From the NCBI RefSeq assembly GCF_003065405.1, contig NZ_CP026947.1:2108001-2172000 (forward strand): DNA of 64,000 bases, written 5' to 3'. Origin of the DNA: Corynebacterium yudongzhengii. GTDB lineage: Bacteria > Actinomycetota > Actinomycetes > Mycobacteriales > Mycobacteriaceae. Within the stretch, counting starts at the first letter, position 1, and each line of letters begins with the position of its first letter. The position numbers and the translations under genes were made by a program. Shown one piece after another: positions 35,658 to 44,427 of the stretch. The notes below the pieces were generated by a model. The model did not search any database. It was not told the origin of the DNA and saw nothing but the letters and a program-made list of their open reading frames with translations.

Positions 35658-35673
35658 TGTGACACGCCTCACC
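35658..35673. promoter_or_regulatory. TGTGA-N6-TCACC, candidate GlxR (CRP-type) site upstream of cstA
   Basis: The site matches the CRP/GlxR pattern TGTGA-N6-TCACA in 9 of 10 fixed positions and lies 43 bp before the cstA ATG, in the nagB-cstA divergent region. AGTGT..ACACT arms at 35685-35701 form a second imperfect palindrome. Both genes handle carbon sources, which fits cAMP-type control. This is inferred from the motif alone. Confidence 0.5.
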
Positions 35674-35715
35674 GGCTCGTATTAAGTGTTACACGCACAC
35701 TATTAGTCCCACGAA

Positions 35716-37419
35716 ATGAGCACGACTATGAATGCGCTGATCCTCATGTTCATCGGCCTGGCGATGATGGCCGGCGGTTACCTCCTCTACTCCCGGTTCT
35801 TAGGCCGCAAGGTATTCCAGCTCTCCGAGAGCTACGAGACTCCGGCGCACACCATGGAAGACGGGGTCGATTATGTGCCCACCAACAAGTTCGTGCTCTG
35901 GGGCCACCACTTCACCTCCGTGGCGGGGGCGGCGCCGATCGTCGGCCCGGCGGTCGCGGTGATTTGGGGCTGGCTGCCGGCGTTTCTCTGGGTGGTCTTC
36001 GGCACGGTGTTCATGGCGGGCATGCATGACTTCGGGGCGCTGTGGGCGTCGCAACGCCATAAGGGCCAGTCGATCGGCACGCTGTCGGGGCGCTACATCG
36101 GCCAGCGCGGACGGCTGCTGTTCCTCGTCGTGATCTTCTTGTTGCTGCTCATGGTGGTCACGGCCTTCGCGGTGGTCATCTCGGGCCTGTTGGTCTCCAC
36201 CCCGACGGCCGTCATCCCGACGTGGGGCGCGATCGTGGTGGCCCTGCTCGTCGGCCAGGCGATCTACCGCTTCCACTGGAACCTGCCGATCGTCTCCGTC
36301 GTCGGCGTCGTCGCCCTGTATACCCTGATGATCATCGGCGACCGCTTCCCCGTCACCCTTCCGGAGAGCATCTTCGGGCTCTCCCCGGCGGCGTTCTGGA
36401 TCGTCACCCTGTTCCTCTACGGCGGCATCGCCTCCCTGCTCCCGGTGTGGGTGCTGCTGCAGCCGCGCGACTACATCAACGGCCTGCAGCTCTTCGTCGG
36501 CCTCGCTATCTTGTACACCTCTTTCCTGGTCACGGCCCCGACCGTCGTGGCCCCGGCGCTCAACGACCAGGCCCCGGGCGATACGCCGCCGCTGTTCCCG
36601 CTGCTGTTCGTCACCATCGCCTGCGGCGCGATCTCCGGGTTCCACGGCATCGTCTCCTCCGGCACCTCGTCGAAGCAGCTGGATAAGGAGACCGACGCCC
36701 GCTTCGTCGGCTACTTCGGCGCCGTCGGCGAGGGCCTTTTGGCCCTGGGTACGCTCATCGCCGTGTCCTCCGGTTTCCAGTCGCTGGCCCAGTGGGAGGA
36801 GATCTACTCCTCGTTCAACGAGGGAGGCGTCGAGGCGTTCGTCGCCGGCGGCGGCGCGCTCATGAACACCGGCCTGGGGATCCCCACGTCGCTGTCGGCC
36901 ACCATCCTCGCCACCATGGCGGTGCTGTTCGCCGCCACCACGATGGATACCGGCGTGCGCCTGCACCGCTTCGTCGTCCAGGAGATCGGCGAGCTCTTCG
37001 GCGCGAAGCCGGGCAACGTGACGGCGACGATCATCGTGATCCTCGTCGGCTTCGGGCTTGCGTTTTCCACGGGTACCGACGGCGAAGGCGGCATGGTCAT
37101 CTGGCCCCTGTTCGGCACCACCAACCAGCTCATGGCCGCTCTCACCCTGTCGATCCTCTGCGTCATGCTCATGCGCCTGCGCCGCCCGACCTGGCCGGTC
37201 TTTTTGCCGCTTCTGTTCATCCTCACCGTCTCGCTGTGGGCGATGGTCATCCAGCTCGGCCAGTTCTTCGCCGCCGGCGAGTGGCTGCTGTTCAGCCTGG
37301 ATCTCATCATCCTGATCGCCGGGGCGTGGGTGACCATCGAGGCGTTGATCTCCATGAAGGATGCCCGCAACCAGCCGCAGATATACTTCGACGACCACGC
37401 CACCAGCCGTGTTCGCTAG
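35716..37419 (+). CDS. cstA: CstA-family (carbon starvation) transporter
   Basis: A 567-residue polytopic membrane protein of the CstA family, whose characterised members import pyruvate or peptides. It starts MSTTMNALILMFIGLAMMAGG. It shows NKFVLWGHHFTSVAGAAPIVGPA, MAGMHDFGALWASQRHKGQSIG, SGFHGIVSSGTSSKQLDKET and GTTNQLMAALTLS, all typical. The length matches the shorter branch of the family. Its 3' end overlaps the small CC-tailed gene by 11 bp. Confidence 0.93.
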   Translation: MSTTMNALILMFIGLAMMAGGYLLYSRFLGRKVFQLSESYETPAHTMEDGVDYVPTNKFVLWGHHFTSVAGAAPIVGPAVAVIWGWLPAFLWVVFGTVFMAGMHDFGALWASQRHKGQSIGTLSGRYIGQRGRLLFLVVIFLLLLMVVTAFAVVISGLLVSTPTAVIPTWGAIVVALLVGQAIYRFHWNLPIVSVVGVVALYTLMIIGDRFPVTLPESIFGLSPAAFWIVTLFLYGGIASLLPVWVLLQPRDYINGLQLFVGLAILYTSFLVTAPTVVAPALNDQAPGDTPPLFPLLFVTIACGAISGFHGIVSSGTSSKQLDKETDARFVGYFGAVGEGLLALGTLIAVSSGFQSLAQWEEIYSSFNEGGVEAFVAGGGALMNTGLGIPTSLSATILATMAVLFAATTMDTGVRLHRFVVQEIGELFGAKPGNVTATIIVILVGFGLAFSTGTDGEGGMVIWPLFGTTNQLMAALTLSILCVMLMRLRRPTWPVFLPLLFILTVSLWAMVIQLGQFFAAGEWLLFSLDLIILIAGAWVTIEALISMKDARNQPQIYFDDHATSRVR

Positions 37420-37687
37420 CCTGAACCGGCTGGCCACGACGTGGCGCAGCTTCTCTCACCAGCTCACCGAGTACTACGCCGCCCCGTACCGCGCGGCGTT
37501 CCTCAAGGCCCGCCAGCAGGAGGATGACCTGTTCTTCCTGCTCGTGCTCTCGGAGGCGCTGGGCGTGCCGAACCCCGCCAGCTTTCACACCATGGAGTTA
37601 CTTCCCATCGTCTACGAGGACTTCCACGCCTGGCATACGCGCATGGGCACGGATCGCTCGCCGCTGGAGAATCTGCAATGCTGCTAG
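37409..37687 (+). CDS. Small protein with C-terminal Cys-Cys (cory-CC-star type) downstream of cstA
   Basis: GTG 37409 gives a 92-residue soluble protein, MFASLNRLATTWRSFSHQL ... PLENLQCC, ending exactly in Cys-Cys-stop. I recall families of small proteins with this terminal CC paired with CstA-type transporters (YbdD-like) and a corynebacterial family called cory-CC-star; this fits that description. It overlaps cstA upstream and the ArsA-like ATPase downstream (whose ATG lies inside its last codons), so all three are translationally coupled. The CC tail might carry a metal or a thiol-based modification; that is speculation. Confidence 0.78.
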   Translation: MFASLNRLATTWRSFSHQLTEYYAAPYRAAFLKARQQEDDLFFLLVLSEALGVPNPASFHTMELLPIVYEDFHAWHTRMGTDRSPLENLQCC

Positions 37688-38631
37688 ATGATGTTGCCGC
37701 GCGCCGCGTGGTCTTCGTCGGCGGCAAAGGCGGGGTGGGTAAAACGACGCTGGCCGCCGCCTTCGCCACGCGCTTGGCCGCCGCTGGGAAGCGCGTGCTG
37801 CTGGTCTCCACGGACCCGGCGCACAACTTAGGCCACCTGTTTGGGCGTTCGCTTGGCGACGAACCCACCGCCCTGAACCCCAGACTCGAGGCGATCGAGC
37901 TGGATCCGGCGGCAACGGCGCGCCGCCACGTCGCCGAGGTGGAAAAGACCATGCATGCGCTCATGCCCGAGCACCTGCATCAGCAGATCTCGAAGCATCT
38001 GCAGCTGGCCGTACGTGCCCCGGGCACCCACGAATCCGCGATTTTGGAGCGCATCGCTGAGATCACCGAGCGCACTGAGCACTACGATCTCATCATCTTC
38101 GATACCGCCCCGTCCGGGCACACCGCCCGGCTCATGGAGCTGCCCCAGCTCATGGGCGCGTTTACCGACGGGCTCCTCGAGGGTCGCGAGAAGTCCGACC
38201 GCCTCGGCGCCGCCGCCCGCGGCCTCGATGCGACGGTGCGCGACCATTCGCCGACGGAGCGTCGTAACCAGCGGATCCGGTCGATTTTGCACCGTCGCAA
38301 AGCGAGGTTCGAAAGGCTTAGCGCCTTGCTCACCGATTCCACACGCTGCGGGTTCGTCCTAGTGCTCACCCCGGAGCGGATGCCGGTGCAGGAAACGGCC
38401 GAGTTCCGCGCTGAGCTGCGCGAAGAGGGCGTGGGGGTGCTGGGGCTCGTGGTCAACCGGCTCTCGCCGCAGGATCAGGGCGCGTTTCTGGCGCAAAGGC
38501 GCGGGTGGGAAAACGAGGTGCTGGCTGTGCTCGACGAGCTCGTCCCCGACCTGCCGCGCACCGAATTGGAGCTGGTCACCGACGATCTCACCGACCCTAA
38601 GGCCTTCGCGGCGTTCGCGGCGCAGCTTTAG
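37678..38631 (+). CDS. ArsA/Get3-like P-loop ATPase
   Basis: This 317-residue ATPase has the deviant Walker [11 protein letters not shown] at residues 14-23, [11 protein letters not shown] (switch-like), [15 protein letters not shown] and [10 protein letters not shown]. This is the ArsA/TRC40/Get3 family, which energises arsenite pumps or guides tail-anchored membrane proteins. No arsB or arsenic regulator is near, so an arsenite role is not supported here. Its start overlaps the CC-tailed gene and its stop overlaps that of the convergent ispF (38628-38631). Confidence 0.87.
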   Translation: MLLDDVAARRVVFVGGKGGVGKTTLAAAFATRLAAAGKRVLLVSTDPAHNLGHLFGRSLGDEPTALNPRLEAIELDPAATARRHVAEVEKTMHALMPEHLHQQISKHLQLAVRAPGTHESAILERIAEITERTEHYDLIIFDTAPSGHTARLMELPQLMGAFTDGLLEGREKSDRLGAAARGLDATVRDHSPTERRNQRIRSILHRRKARFERLSALLTDSTRCGFVLVLTPERMPVQETAEFRAELREEGVGVLGLVVNRLSPQDQGAFLAQRRGWENEVLAVLDELVPDLPRTELELVTDDLTDPKAFAAFAAQL

Positions 38632-39098
38632 TCGGTAAAGACGATGGCGCTGGCGATCGCCGCGCGACCCTCGCCGGAGCCGGTGAAGCCCATGTGGTCG
38701 GTCGTGGTCGCCGAGACGCTCACCGGCGCGCCGATCAGCTCGCTGAGCACGGCTTGGGCCTCGGTGCGCCGCGGGCCCATCTTCGGCGTCTGCCCGATCA
38801 GCTGCGCGGAGACGTTCCCGATGCGGAAACCGGCCTCCTCGAGCGCCTCGCGGCACTCGGTGAGCAGGCGCGCCCCGGAAACGTTGTCATATTCCTTGCG
38901 GCCGGTGCCGACGAAAGACCCCAGATCCCCCAGCCCCGAGGCAGAGAGCAGGGCGTCGACGATCGCGTGGGAGACGAGGTCACCGTCGGAATGCCCCTCG
39001 CAGCCGTCTTCGCCCTCGAAGAGCAGGCCGGCGATCCAGCAGGGCTTGCCTTTCTCGATCTGGTGGGCGTCCACGGCGGTACCGATCAGCGGGATCAT
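38628..39098 (-). CDS. ispF: 2-C-methyl-D-erythritol 2,4-cyclodiphosphate synthase
   Basis: IspF cyclises CDP-methylerythritol 2-phosphate in the MEP isoprenoid pathway. The protein has 156 residues. Zinc ligands Asp10 and His12 are in GTAVDAHQ, and [28 protein letters not shown] and [18 protein letters not shown] are present. It follows ispD with a 1-bp gap. Confidence 0.95.
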   Translation of the reverse strand: MIPLIGTAVDAHQIEKGKPCWIAGLLFEGEDGCEGHSDGDLVSHAIVDALLSASGLGDLGSFVGTGRKEYDNVSGARLLTECREALEEAGFRIGNVSAQLIGQTPKMGPRRTEAQAVLSELIGAPVSVSATTTDHMGFTGSGEGRAAIASAIVFTD

Positions 39099-39099
39099 C

Positions 39100-39783
39100 T
39101 CATTCTCCTTGGGCGGCGTAGTCGAGCACGGATTCGGCCAGGCGCAGGTCGATCGGGGTGGTGATCTTAAACGCCAGCGGGTCCCCGGCGACGGTGAGCA
39201 CCTCGTGGCCGCACCATTCCATCAGGGAGGCGTCGTCGGTGGCGCTAAACCCGGGGTCGTCCTCGGCGAAGTAACGACGGTTCGCCTCCCACAGCGCCGC
39301 CAGCCGGAAGGCCTGCGGGGTTTGCACGGCGCGCAGGCTCGCGCGCTCCGGCGTGGCGACGACCCGCGTCCCCGCCACCTCCTTGATCGTGTCGGTGACG
39401 GGAACGACGGGGACGACGGCGTCGGCACCTGCCGTGGTCGCGGCGACCACCCGGGCGATCATGCCGGGTGGGGTGAGCGCCCGGGCGGCGTCGTGGACGA
39501 GCACGATGGCGTCCTCGTCGTCGATGGCGCTCAAGCCCGCCCAGACGCTCTCGGCGCGCTCGCCGCCGCCGCGTACGAGGCGGACGTCCGGGATGTCACG
39601 GCAGTAGCGCTCCATGCCCTCGCCGACTAACACGATGATCTCGTCGACCACCCCGGAAGCGCGCAGCGAGTCGACGGAACGGCCGACCAGGCTCATGCCT
39701 TTGAGGCGGACGAAGGCCTTCGGCACATCCGCCCCTAGGCGGGTGCCTTGACCGGCGGCGGCGACGACGGCAACGACTCGCAT
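39100..39783 (-). CDS. ispD: 2-C-methyl-D-erythritol 4-phosphate cytidylyltransferase
   Basis: IspD makes CDP-methylerythritol from MEP and CTP. The protein has 227 residues. [20 protein letters not shown] is the nucleotide-binding signature; [12 protein letters not shown] and [13 protein letters not shown] are also conserved. It sits between carD and ispF on the minus strand, the standard actinobacterial order. Confidence 0.95.
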   Translation of the reverse strand: MRVVAVVAAAGQGTRLGADVPKAFVRLKGMSLVGRSVDSLRASGVVDEIIVLVGEGMERYCRDIPDVRLVRGGGERAESVWAGLSAIDDEDAIVLVHDAARALTPPGMIARVVAATTAGADAVVPVVPVTDTIKEVAGTRVVATPERASLRAVQTPQAFRLAALWEANRRYFAEDDPGFSATDDASLMEWCGHEVLTVAGDPLAFKITTPIDLRLAESVLDYAAQGE

Positions 39784-39802
39784 GACGGCCTCGCGGGTCT
39801 TT

Positions 39803-40381
39803 CTAGTCTTCGTCGTCGAAGCTCAGGGAGTCGATGTCGACATCCTCATCAAGTTCCGGCGCGGGGGCCTTGACCAGGCCGGCGGCGCGGTGGCGCTCGA
39901 TGGTGTCCTTGATCTTTTCGTCCATCTCCTTGACCTTCTTCTCGTCGACCGGCTCGGCGAGAGCCAGCTCGCCGACGAGAATGGCGCGGGCCTTGGCGAG
40001 CATGCGCTTCTCGCCCGCCGACAGCCCACGGTCCTGGTCACGGCGCCACAGATCGCGCACGACCTCGGCGACTTTGTTGATGTCTCCGGAGGCGAGGCGC
40101 TCCTGGTTCGCCTTGTAGCGGCGAGACCAGTTACCGGCTTCCTCGACGTCCGTTTCGCGCAGCACGGAGAAGACCTTCTGCAGGCCCTCGGTGCCGACGA
40201 CGTCGCGCACCCCGACCATCTCCGCGTTCTTCTTGGGTACGCGCACTTCCAGGTCGGAATGCAGGATGGACAAGACCAGAAACTCGAGGGTCTCCCCGTT
40301 CATCTCGCGCGTTTCCAGGTCGCTGATCTTCGCCGCGCCGTGGTGCGGGTAGACAACGACTTCGCCGACCTTGAACTCCAT
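39803..40381 (-). CDS. carD: CarD-family RNA polymerase-binding transcription regulator
   Basis: CarD binds the RNA polymerase beta subunit and stabilises open promoter complexes, mainly at stable-RNA promoters. ATG 40381 gives [20 protein letters not shown], the Tudor-like RNAP interaction domain. The helical C-terminal half ([34 protein letters not shown]) is the DNA-binding part, ending in an acidic tail ([15 protein letters not shown]). It is 192 residues, normal for the family. ispD follows 19 bp downstream. Confidence 0.93.
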   Translation of the reverse strand: MEFKVGEVVVYPHHGAAKISDLETREMNGETLEFLVLSILHSDLEVRVPKKNAEMVGVRDVVGTEGLQKVFSVLRETDVEEAGNWSRRYKANQERLASGDINKVAEVVRDLWRRDQDRGLSAGEKRMLAKARAILVGELALAEPVDEKKVKEMDEKIKDTIERHRAAGLVKAPAPELDEDVDIDSLSFDDED

Positions 40382-40620
40382 GACCTTTACCGAACCTCTC
40401 CCGTGCCGCGAACCGATTCCAGCCCCCACATACTACCACCGACCCCGCGTATCCGGGCCGCCGGCTGGGAGCTGCCGGCATGCTTGGCGGAAGGCTACTA
40501 CGAAAGTTGACCCCCTGTGATGAAGTGAATGGGCCGAAACTGTGTCGCGCGAGGTGACAGGGACTAAGGTAGGTATCTGGAATAACTAGAAGTGCCCCTT
40601 TTTTCGTTGGAGGACCAGAC

Positions 40621-41199
40621 GTGAAGTCCCTGCAGAGTGCCGCTCGTCGTGGTGGCATGATCTCCGCCGCTGCCCTGTCCGCTATGGCCCTGGCCGCCTG
40701 CTCCGCCGGCCAGATCACCCAGACCTCGAGCCAGGTGGCGGCCGTGGACGGCGCCTCGGGCGGAGACCGGGCACTGGGGGTGGCGGTCGAAAACATCACC
40801 GTACTTATCGACGACACCACCGGCGAAGCCTCCATGCAGTTCGCGGTGACCAACCAGGACCCCTCCGGCCAGGAGTACACCCTGGAGTCCGTCGAGGTCG
40901 ACGGCCAGGAAGCACAGCTCGAGTCCACCGACCCGATCGCGGAGCAGTGCACGCTCATCGCCGACACCCCCTCCCACCTGGAGAGCATGCCGCAGTCGAA
41001 CTCCGACTGCACCCAGTACACCACCGTCACCCTCGAGAACCAGGATTGGGCCTTCGCCGGCAACCTGCCGGTGAGCTTCACCTTCGACCACCTCGACGAG
41101 CCGATCGAGGTCACCGCCACCGTCTCCGCCCCGACCCCGGAAGCCGGCGAGCTGGATCGCCAGTACGACGAGGGCGAGTCCACCACCGAGCTCTTCTAG
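40621..41199 (+). CDS. LpqE-like lipoprotein
   Basis: A 192-residue lipoprotein: basic N-terminus, hydrophobic core and lipobox ALAAC, then a secreted beta-type domain with two Cys (EQCTLIA, SDCTQYT). The GTG start follows GGAGG. The order carD-lipoprotein-radA is that of mycobacterial lpqE, which is the basis of the name. Function unknown. A T-rich tract (CCCCTTTTTTCG, 40595-40606) lies just before the ribosome-binding site. Confidence 0.8.
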   Translation: MKSLQSAARRGGMISAAALSAMALAACSAGQITQTSSQVAAVDGASGGDRALGVAVENITVLIDDTTGEASMQFAVTNQDPSGQEYTLESVEVDGQEAQLESTDPIAEQCTLIADTPSHLESMPQSNSDCTQYTTVTLENQDWAFAGNLPVSFTFDHLDEPIEVTATVSAPTPEAGELDRQYDEGESTTELF

Positions 41200-41208
41200 T
41201 CGGTTTCG

Positions 41209-42597
41209 GTGGCTAAAAAGCCCCGCACGCTCCACACCTGCACCGAGTGCGGCTATAGCTCGCCCAAGTGGTTGGGCCGCTGCCCCGAGTGCGGTAGCTG
41301 GGGCACTTTCGAGGAGTCGACGCCTCTCCAGGCCGCCGGCTCCTCCGGTGTTTCTCGCGGGGGTGGCTCGAGGACGCTGCGTCCGTCGGCAAGCACCCCC
41401 GCCACCCCTATCACCCGCATCAACCCCGCCGATGCCTCGGCGGTGAAAAGCGGCATCGGGGAACTCGACCGCGTCTTGGGCCGTGGCGTGGTGCCCGGTT
41501 CGGTGGTGCTGATGGCGGGGGAGCCGGGCGTCGGCAAGTCCACACTCCTGTTGGAGGTGGCGGCGCGCTGGGCGGCGCTCGAGCGCACGGCGTTATATGT
41601 CACCGCGGAGGAATCCGCCGGGCAGGTGCGCGCGCGTGCCGAACGCACCAACGCCCTCAAAGAGTCCCTCTACCTCGCGGCGGAAAGCGATCTTGATGTC
41701 ATCTTCCACCACGTCTCGACGCTGAAGCCCTCCCTCATCATCGTCGACTCCGTGCAGACGATGCAGGCGCCCGGCGTCGAAGGAGTCGCCGGCGGCGTCG
41801 CGCAATCCCGGGCGGTCACGGCGGCGCTGACGACGCTGGCGAAACGCACGAACGTGCCCATCCTGCTGGTCGGGCACGTGACGAAGGACGGCAACGTCGC
41901 CGGACCACGGGTGCTGGAGCATCTTGTCGACGTCGTCCTCAACTTCGAAGGCGACCGGCACTCCTCGCTGCGCATGCTGCGCGGGATCAAGAACCGCTTC
42001 GGCGCGACCGACGAGGTCGGCTGCTTCGAGCAGACCGCCGACGGCATCCGCGAAGTCGCCGACCCCTCCGGGCTGTTCCTCTCACACAAGGGGCACACCC
42101 CGGACGGCTCGGCCGTGACCGTGGCGATGGACGGCGTGCGCCCCATCCTCGCCGAGGTGCAGGCACTCACTGTGGACCCGGTGGCAAAGAACCCGCGGCG
42201 CGTAGTCACCGGCCTGGATAACAACCGCGTCCCCATGGTCCTGGCCGTGCTGCAGGCACGCGCCGGCGAGCGCACCAACGACAAGGACGCTTACGTAGCG
42301 ACGGTCGGCGGCATGCGTATCACCGAAACCTCCACCGATCTGGCGGTCGCGTTGGCGACGTGGTCCTCGCTGCACGAAACCCCACTACCCCCGCGGACGG
42401 TGGTGGTCGGCGAAGTCGGGCTGGCCGGCGAGCTGCGCCGCGTGCCGAACCTAGGCCGGCGCCTGCAGGAAGCTCAGCGGCTCGGCTATGAGCAGGCGAT
42501 CGTTCCTGCTGGAAGCTCTCTTGCTGGTGAGGCGGACGGGATGCGGGTTCACTCGTGTAGCACGCTGGCGGATGCAATCGAGGTATGCCGACGGTAG
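41209..42597 (+). CDS. radA: DNA repair protein RadA
   Basis: RadA is a RecA-like ATPase that drives branch migration during homologous recombination. The 462-residue protein has an N-terminal zinc finger (C11, C14, C25, C28 in CTECGYSSPKWLGRCPEC) and Walker A GEPGVGKST. It also has the RadA-specific KNRFG and a C-terminal Lon-like domain. GTG 41209 lies 9 bp after the lipoprotein gene. In related genomes disA usually follows; here it does not. Confidence 0.95.
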   Translation: MAKKPRTLHTCTECGYSSPKWLGRCPECGSWGTFEESTPLQAAGSSGVSRGGGSRTLRPSASTPATPITRINPADASAVKSGIGELDRVLGRGVVPGSVVLMAGEPGVGKSTLLLEVAARWAALERTALYVTAEESAGQVRARAERTNALKESLYLAAESDLDVIFHHVSTLKPSLIIVDSVQTMQAPGVEGVAGGVAQSRAVTAALTTLAKRTNVPILLVGHVTKDGNVAGPRVLEHLVDVVLNFEGDRHSSLRMLRGIKNRFGATDEVGCFEQTADGIREVADPSGLFLSHKGHTPDGSAVTVAMDGVRPILAEVQALTVDPVAKNPRRVVTGLDNNRVPMVLAVLQARAGERTNDKDAYVATVGGMRITETSTDLAVALATWSSLHETPLPPRTVVVGEVGLAGELRRVPNLGRRLQEAQRLGYEQAIVPAGSSLAGEADGMRVHSCSTLADAIEVCRR

Positions 42598-42639
42598 GTT
42601 TCGTGGGCACAACGAATAGCAACTCGATCGTTTCGATAG

Positions 42640-42984
42640 GTTAATAAACGCTACCGCCGCCCAAACCCGGCGCGGGAGCCTCTTCTCAACGCCACATTCG
42701 CCCAGTACTTCAACTTTTGCGGGCGCGCATCCCAGAGCGAGTTCTGGTGGGCATTCTTAGCCATCATCCTCGGTGCTATTCCGGTGAATATTCTCGCCAA
42801 CTACTTCGGGGACTACTGGGCAGACATCTTCGGCGTGCTGGCGTTCATCCCTTTCCTGGCCCTGACCTCGAGGAGGCTGAGGGACGCCGGTTTTCCGGGT
42901 CATCTCTTCATCCTCATCTTCTTCCCGTTAGTGGGAACGATCCCGCTGATCGCGTTTTTGCTCTTTCCTTCGGAGAAGAAGTAG
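42640..42984 (+). pseudogene. DUF805-family membrane protein remnant without a start codon
   Basis: The frame open after TAG 42637-42639 reads a linker then FAQYFNFCGRASQSEFWWAF, LANYFGDYWADIFGVL, LALTSRRLRDAGFPGHLFI and FPLVGTIPLIAFLLFPSEKK. This is the DUF805 fold with its conserved RRL-D-G-GP signature. No ATG, GTG or TTG lies in frame before the conserved N-terminal motif; a GTG (MNILANYF) starts in the middle. The 5' end appears lost, possibly by repeat insertion or rearrangement near radA. Confidence 0.72.
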
Positions 42985-43052
42985 GTGGTTTGGTGGGGGT
43001 TCTGGGCTTGCTGGGCGTTCTGGGCTTGCTGGGCGTGGGGCGCTTGCATGAG

Positions 43053-43160
43053 GCGGTAGCGCTGGTCGAAAGGAGGGCTATAGAAAGGAGTGCTGATTTC
43101 GACCGCGTGGGACTCCTTTAGGGGTGGCTCCTTTCGACCGGGCGCACGAGAGCGATAACG
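43053..43160 (-). repeat. R1 palindromic repeat, copy 10 (long right arm)
   Basis: GCGGTAGCGCTGGTCGAAA left arm, centre TTTCGACCGCGTGGGACTCC, right arm TTTCGACCGGGCGCACGAGA then GCGATAACG. The inner arms AGAAAGGAGT/ACTCCTTTAG are clear. Left of it, 42985-43052 is G/T-rich and holds a doubled CTGGGCTTGCTGGGCGT. Confidence 0.88.
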
Positions 43161-43232
43161 TTGCATGGCTACTAGAGCGCCAGACGCTCAGGGGCCTGCC
43201 TTTAGGGCTAATCCGCCTCGAATTCGCATGAC

Positions 43233-43340
43233 GCGCTATCGCTGGTCGAAAGCAGAGCCATAGAAAGGAGTGCTGGTTTCGACCGCGTGGGACTCCTTTC
43301 TGGGCGACTCCTTTCGACCAGGCGTACGAGAGCGATAACG
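43233..43340 (-). repeat. R1 palindromic repeat, copy 11 (long right arm)
   Basis: GCGCTATCGCTGGTCGAAA left arm and the same interrupted right arm as copy 10 (GGCGTACGAGAGCGATAACG). It is the first R1 of a composite R1-R2-R1 element. Confidence 0.88.
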
Positions 43341-43407
43341 TTGCATGGCCATTAGGCCCTCAGGCGATCTGGAGGTCCGCTTTTCAGTGCGGTTTGACGT
43401 TGCTACT

Positions 43408-43475
43408 ACACAAACCCTTGAAGGAAGATGCTTGAAGGGCGCGCCCTACAAGGTTCTTCCTTCAAGCATTTGTGT
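43408..43475 (-). repeat. R2 palindromic repeat, copy 2 (short form)
   Basis: A 68-bp near-perfect palindrome: 29 of 34 arm positions pair (ACACAAA, CTTGAAGGAAG and GGGCG on the left against their complements on the right). Compared with 30418-30525 it lacks about 40 bp at the centre, exactly at the symmetry point. Confidence 0.9.
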
Positions 43476-43540
43476 TCGAGCGTTACAGAAGGGCCCGGAG
43501 CCAACCGCGATCCGGACTAAGTCATCGGCCCCCACGTAGA

Positions 43541-43648
43541 GCGCTAACGCTGGTCGAATTCACCCTCATAGAAAGGACTACTCGTTTCGACCGCGCGGGA
43601 CTCCTTTCGGAGCGACTCCTTTCGACCAGGCATACAAAAGCGATACCG
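43541..43648 (-). repeat. R1 palindromic repeat, copy 12
   Basis: Left arm GCGCTAACGCTGGTCGAAT, centre TTTCGACCGCGCGGGACTCC, right arm TTTCGACCAGGCATACAAAA then GCGATACCG. It closes the R1-R2-R1 composite. 43649-43736 is A/C-rich and non-coding. Confidence 0.85.
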
Positions 43649-43736
43649 CCCCATGCCCACTAAACGCCCCGCCCACACAACCTGCTTCTCATCACAAGAC
43701 CGCACCGAAAAACACAACCCAGAAAACCAGAGACCC

Positions 43737-44417
43737 CTACCGCAGGTTGAAGGTGTGCGCGGGAGACGGGTTCTCCCCGATCACCGTGTGCAGGAAGTAG
43801 CTGCCCGCGGGGACGTCGGGGCGGTTGTCGCACTGACCCGGCGCGGACGCGGTGCGCGACCAGACTGCCTCGAAGAAGCGCTCCTCGCCAGCCGGGAAGG
43901 TTTCTTCGCCGGTCTGGACGGAGTCGTAGCAGTCGACGTCCGACCAGATGCGCTCGTTGGTGGCGAGGTCGTAGACCTCGAAACGCAGGGTGTTCTCATC
44001 GAGGTCGATGTGGCAGCCCTCGTCGGTGGGGTTGGCGACGGTCATGTAGAACGTCGGCTGCTCCCCCGCCGGATAAGTCGCCCGGTTGCTGTCGGCGGTG
44101 ATCTGGAGATCCTCGAGGGTGCAGCCATCCTCACCTGCGGCGCGGGCGGTCTCCGAAGGCTCCTCCGACTCGGACTCGGACTCGGACTCCGACTCAGATT
44201 CAGTCTCCGAAGGCTCCGCCGACTCCGAAGAAGACGCCGCCGTCGTCTCCTCCACCCCGGCAGCACCGGCGGCCGGTTCATCGTCCCCGCCGGAGCGGGC
44301 GAGTGCGGTCAGCCCCCACACGAGCAGGCCGATGACCACTAGGAGCACAACCACCGCGGCGGCGCGGCGACGGCGGTAGTACTTCTCGGGGAGGCGCTGA
44401 TCGTTGGAGTAAGTCAC
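43737..44417 (-). CDS. Membrane-anchored protein with Ser/Glu-rich linker
   Basis: A 226-residue protein from GTG 44417 (MTYSNDQRLPEKYYRRRR). It has a cytoplasmic basic start, one transmembrane helix (AAAVVVLLVVIGLLVWGLTAL, near 18-38), then a low-complexity linker dominated by alternating Ser-Glu. The extracytoplasmic domain has three Cys (DGCTLED, EGCHIDL, DCYDSV and a further one in PGQCDNRP). It occupies the place of mycobacterial Rv3587c next to the carbonic anhydrase gene. Function unknown. Confidence 0.8.
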   Translation of the reverse strand: MTYSNDQRLPEKYYRRRRAAAVVVLLVVIGLLVWGLTALARSGGDDEPAAGAAGVEETTAASSSESAEPSETESESESESESESEEPSETARAAGEDGCTLEDLQITADSNRATYPAGEQPTFYMTVANPTDEGCHIDLDENTLRFEVYDLATNERIWSDVDCYDSVQTGEETFPAGEERFFEAVWSRTASAPGQCDNRPDVPAGSYFLHTVIGENPSPAHTFNLR

Positions 44418-44427
44418 GCCTCTCAGT

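Noticed and set aside
35800..37437. 545-codon minus-strand open frame opposite cstA
   Set aside because: Extremely rich in Asp, Gly, Arg and His with no hydrophobic pattern; it mirrors the codons of the conserved CstA membrane protein.
37409..37687. Selenoprotein reading of the CC-tailed gene
   Set aside because: Both terminal codons are TGC and the stop is TAG; there is no TGA and no SECIS-like need.
42717..43121. Open frame overlapping the DUF805 remnant and running into R1
   Set aside because: Composition is that of a shifted frame (Arg/Leu/Gly-rich) and it crosses an R1 repeat. The DUF805 pattern is in another frame.
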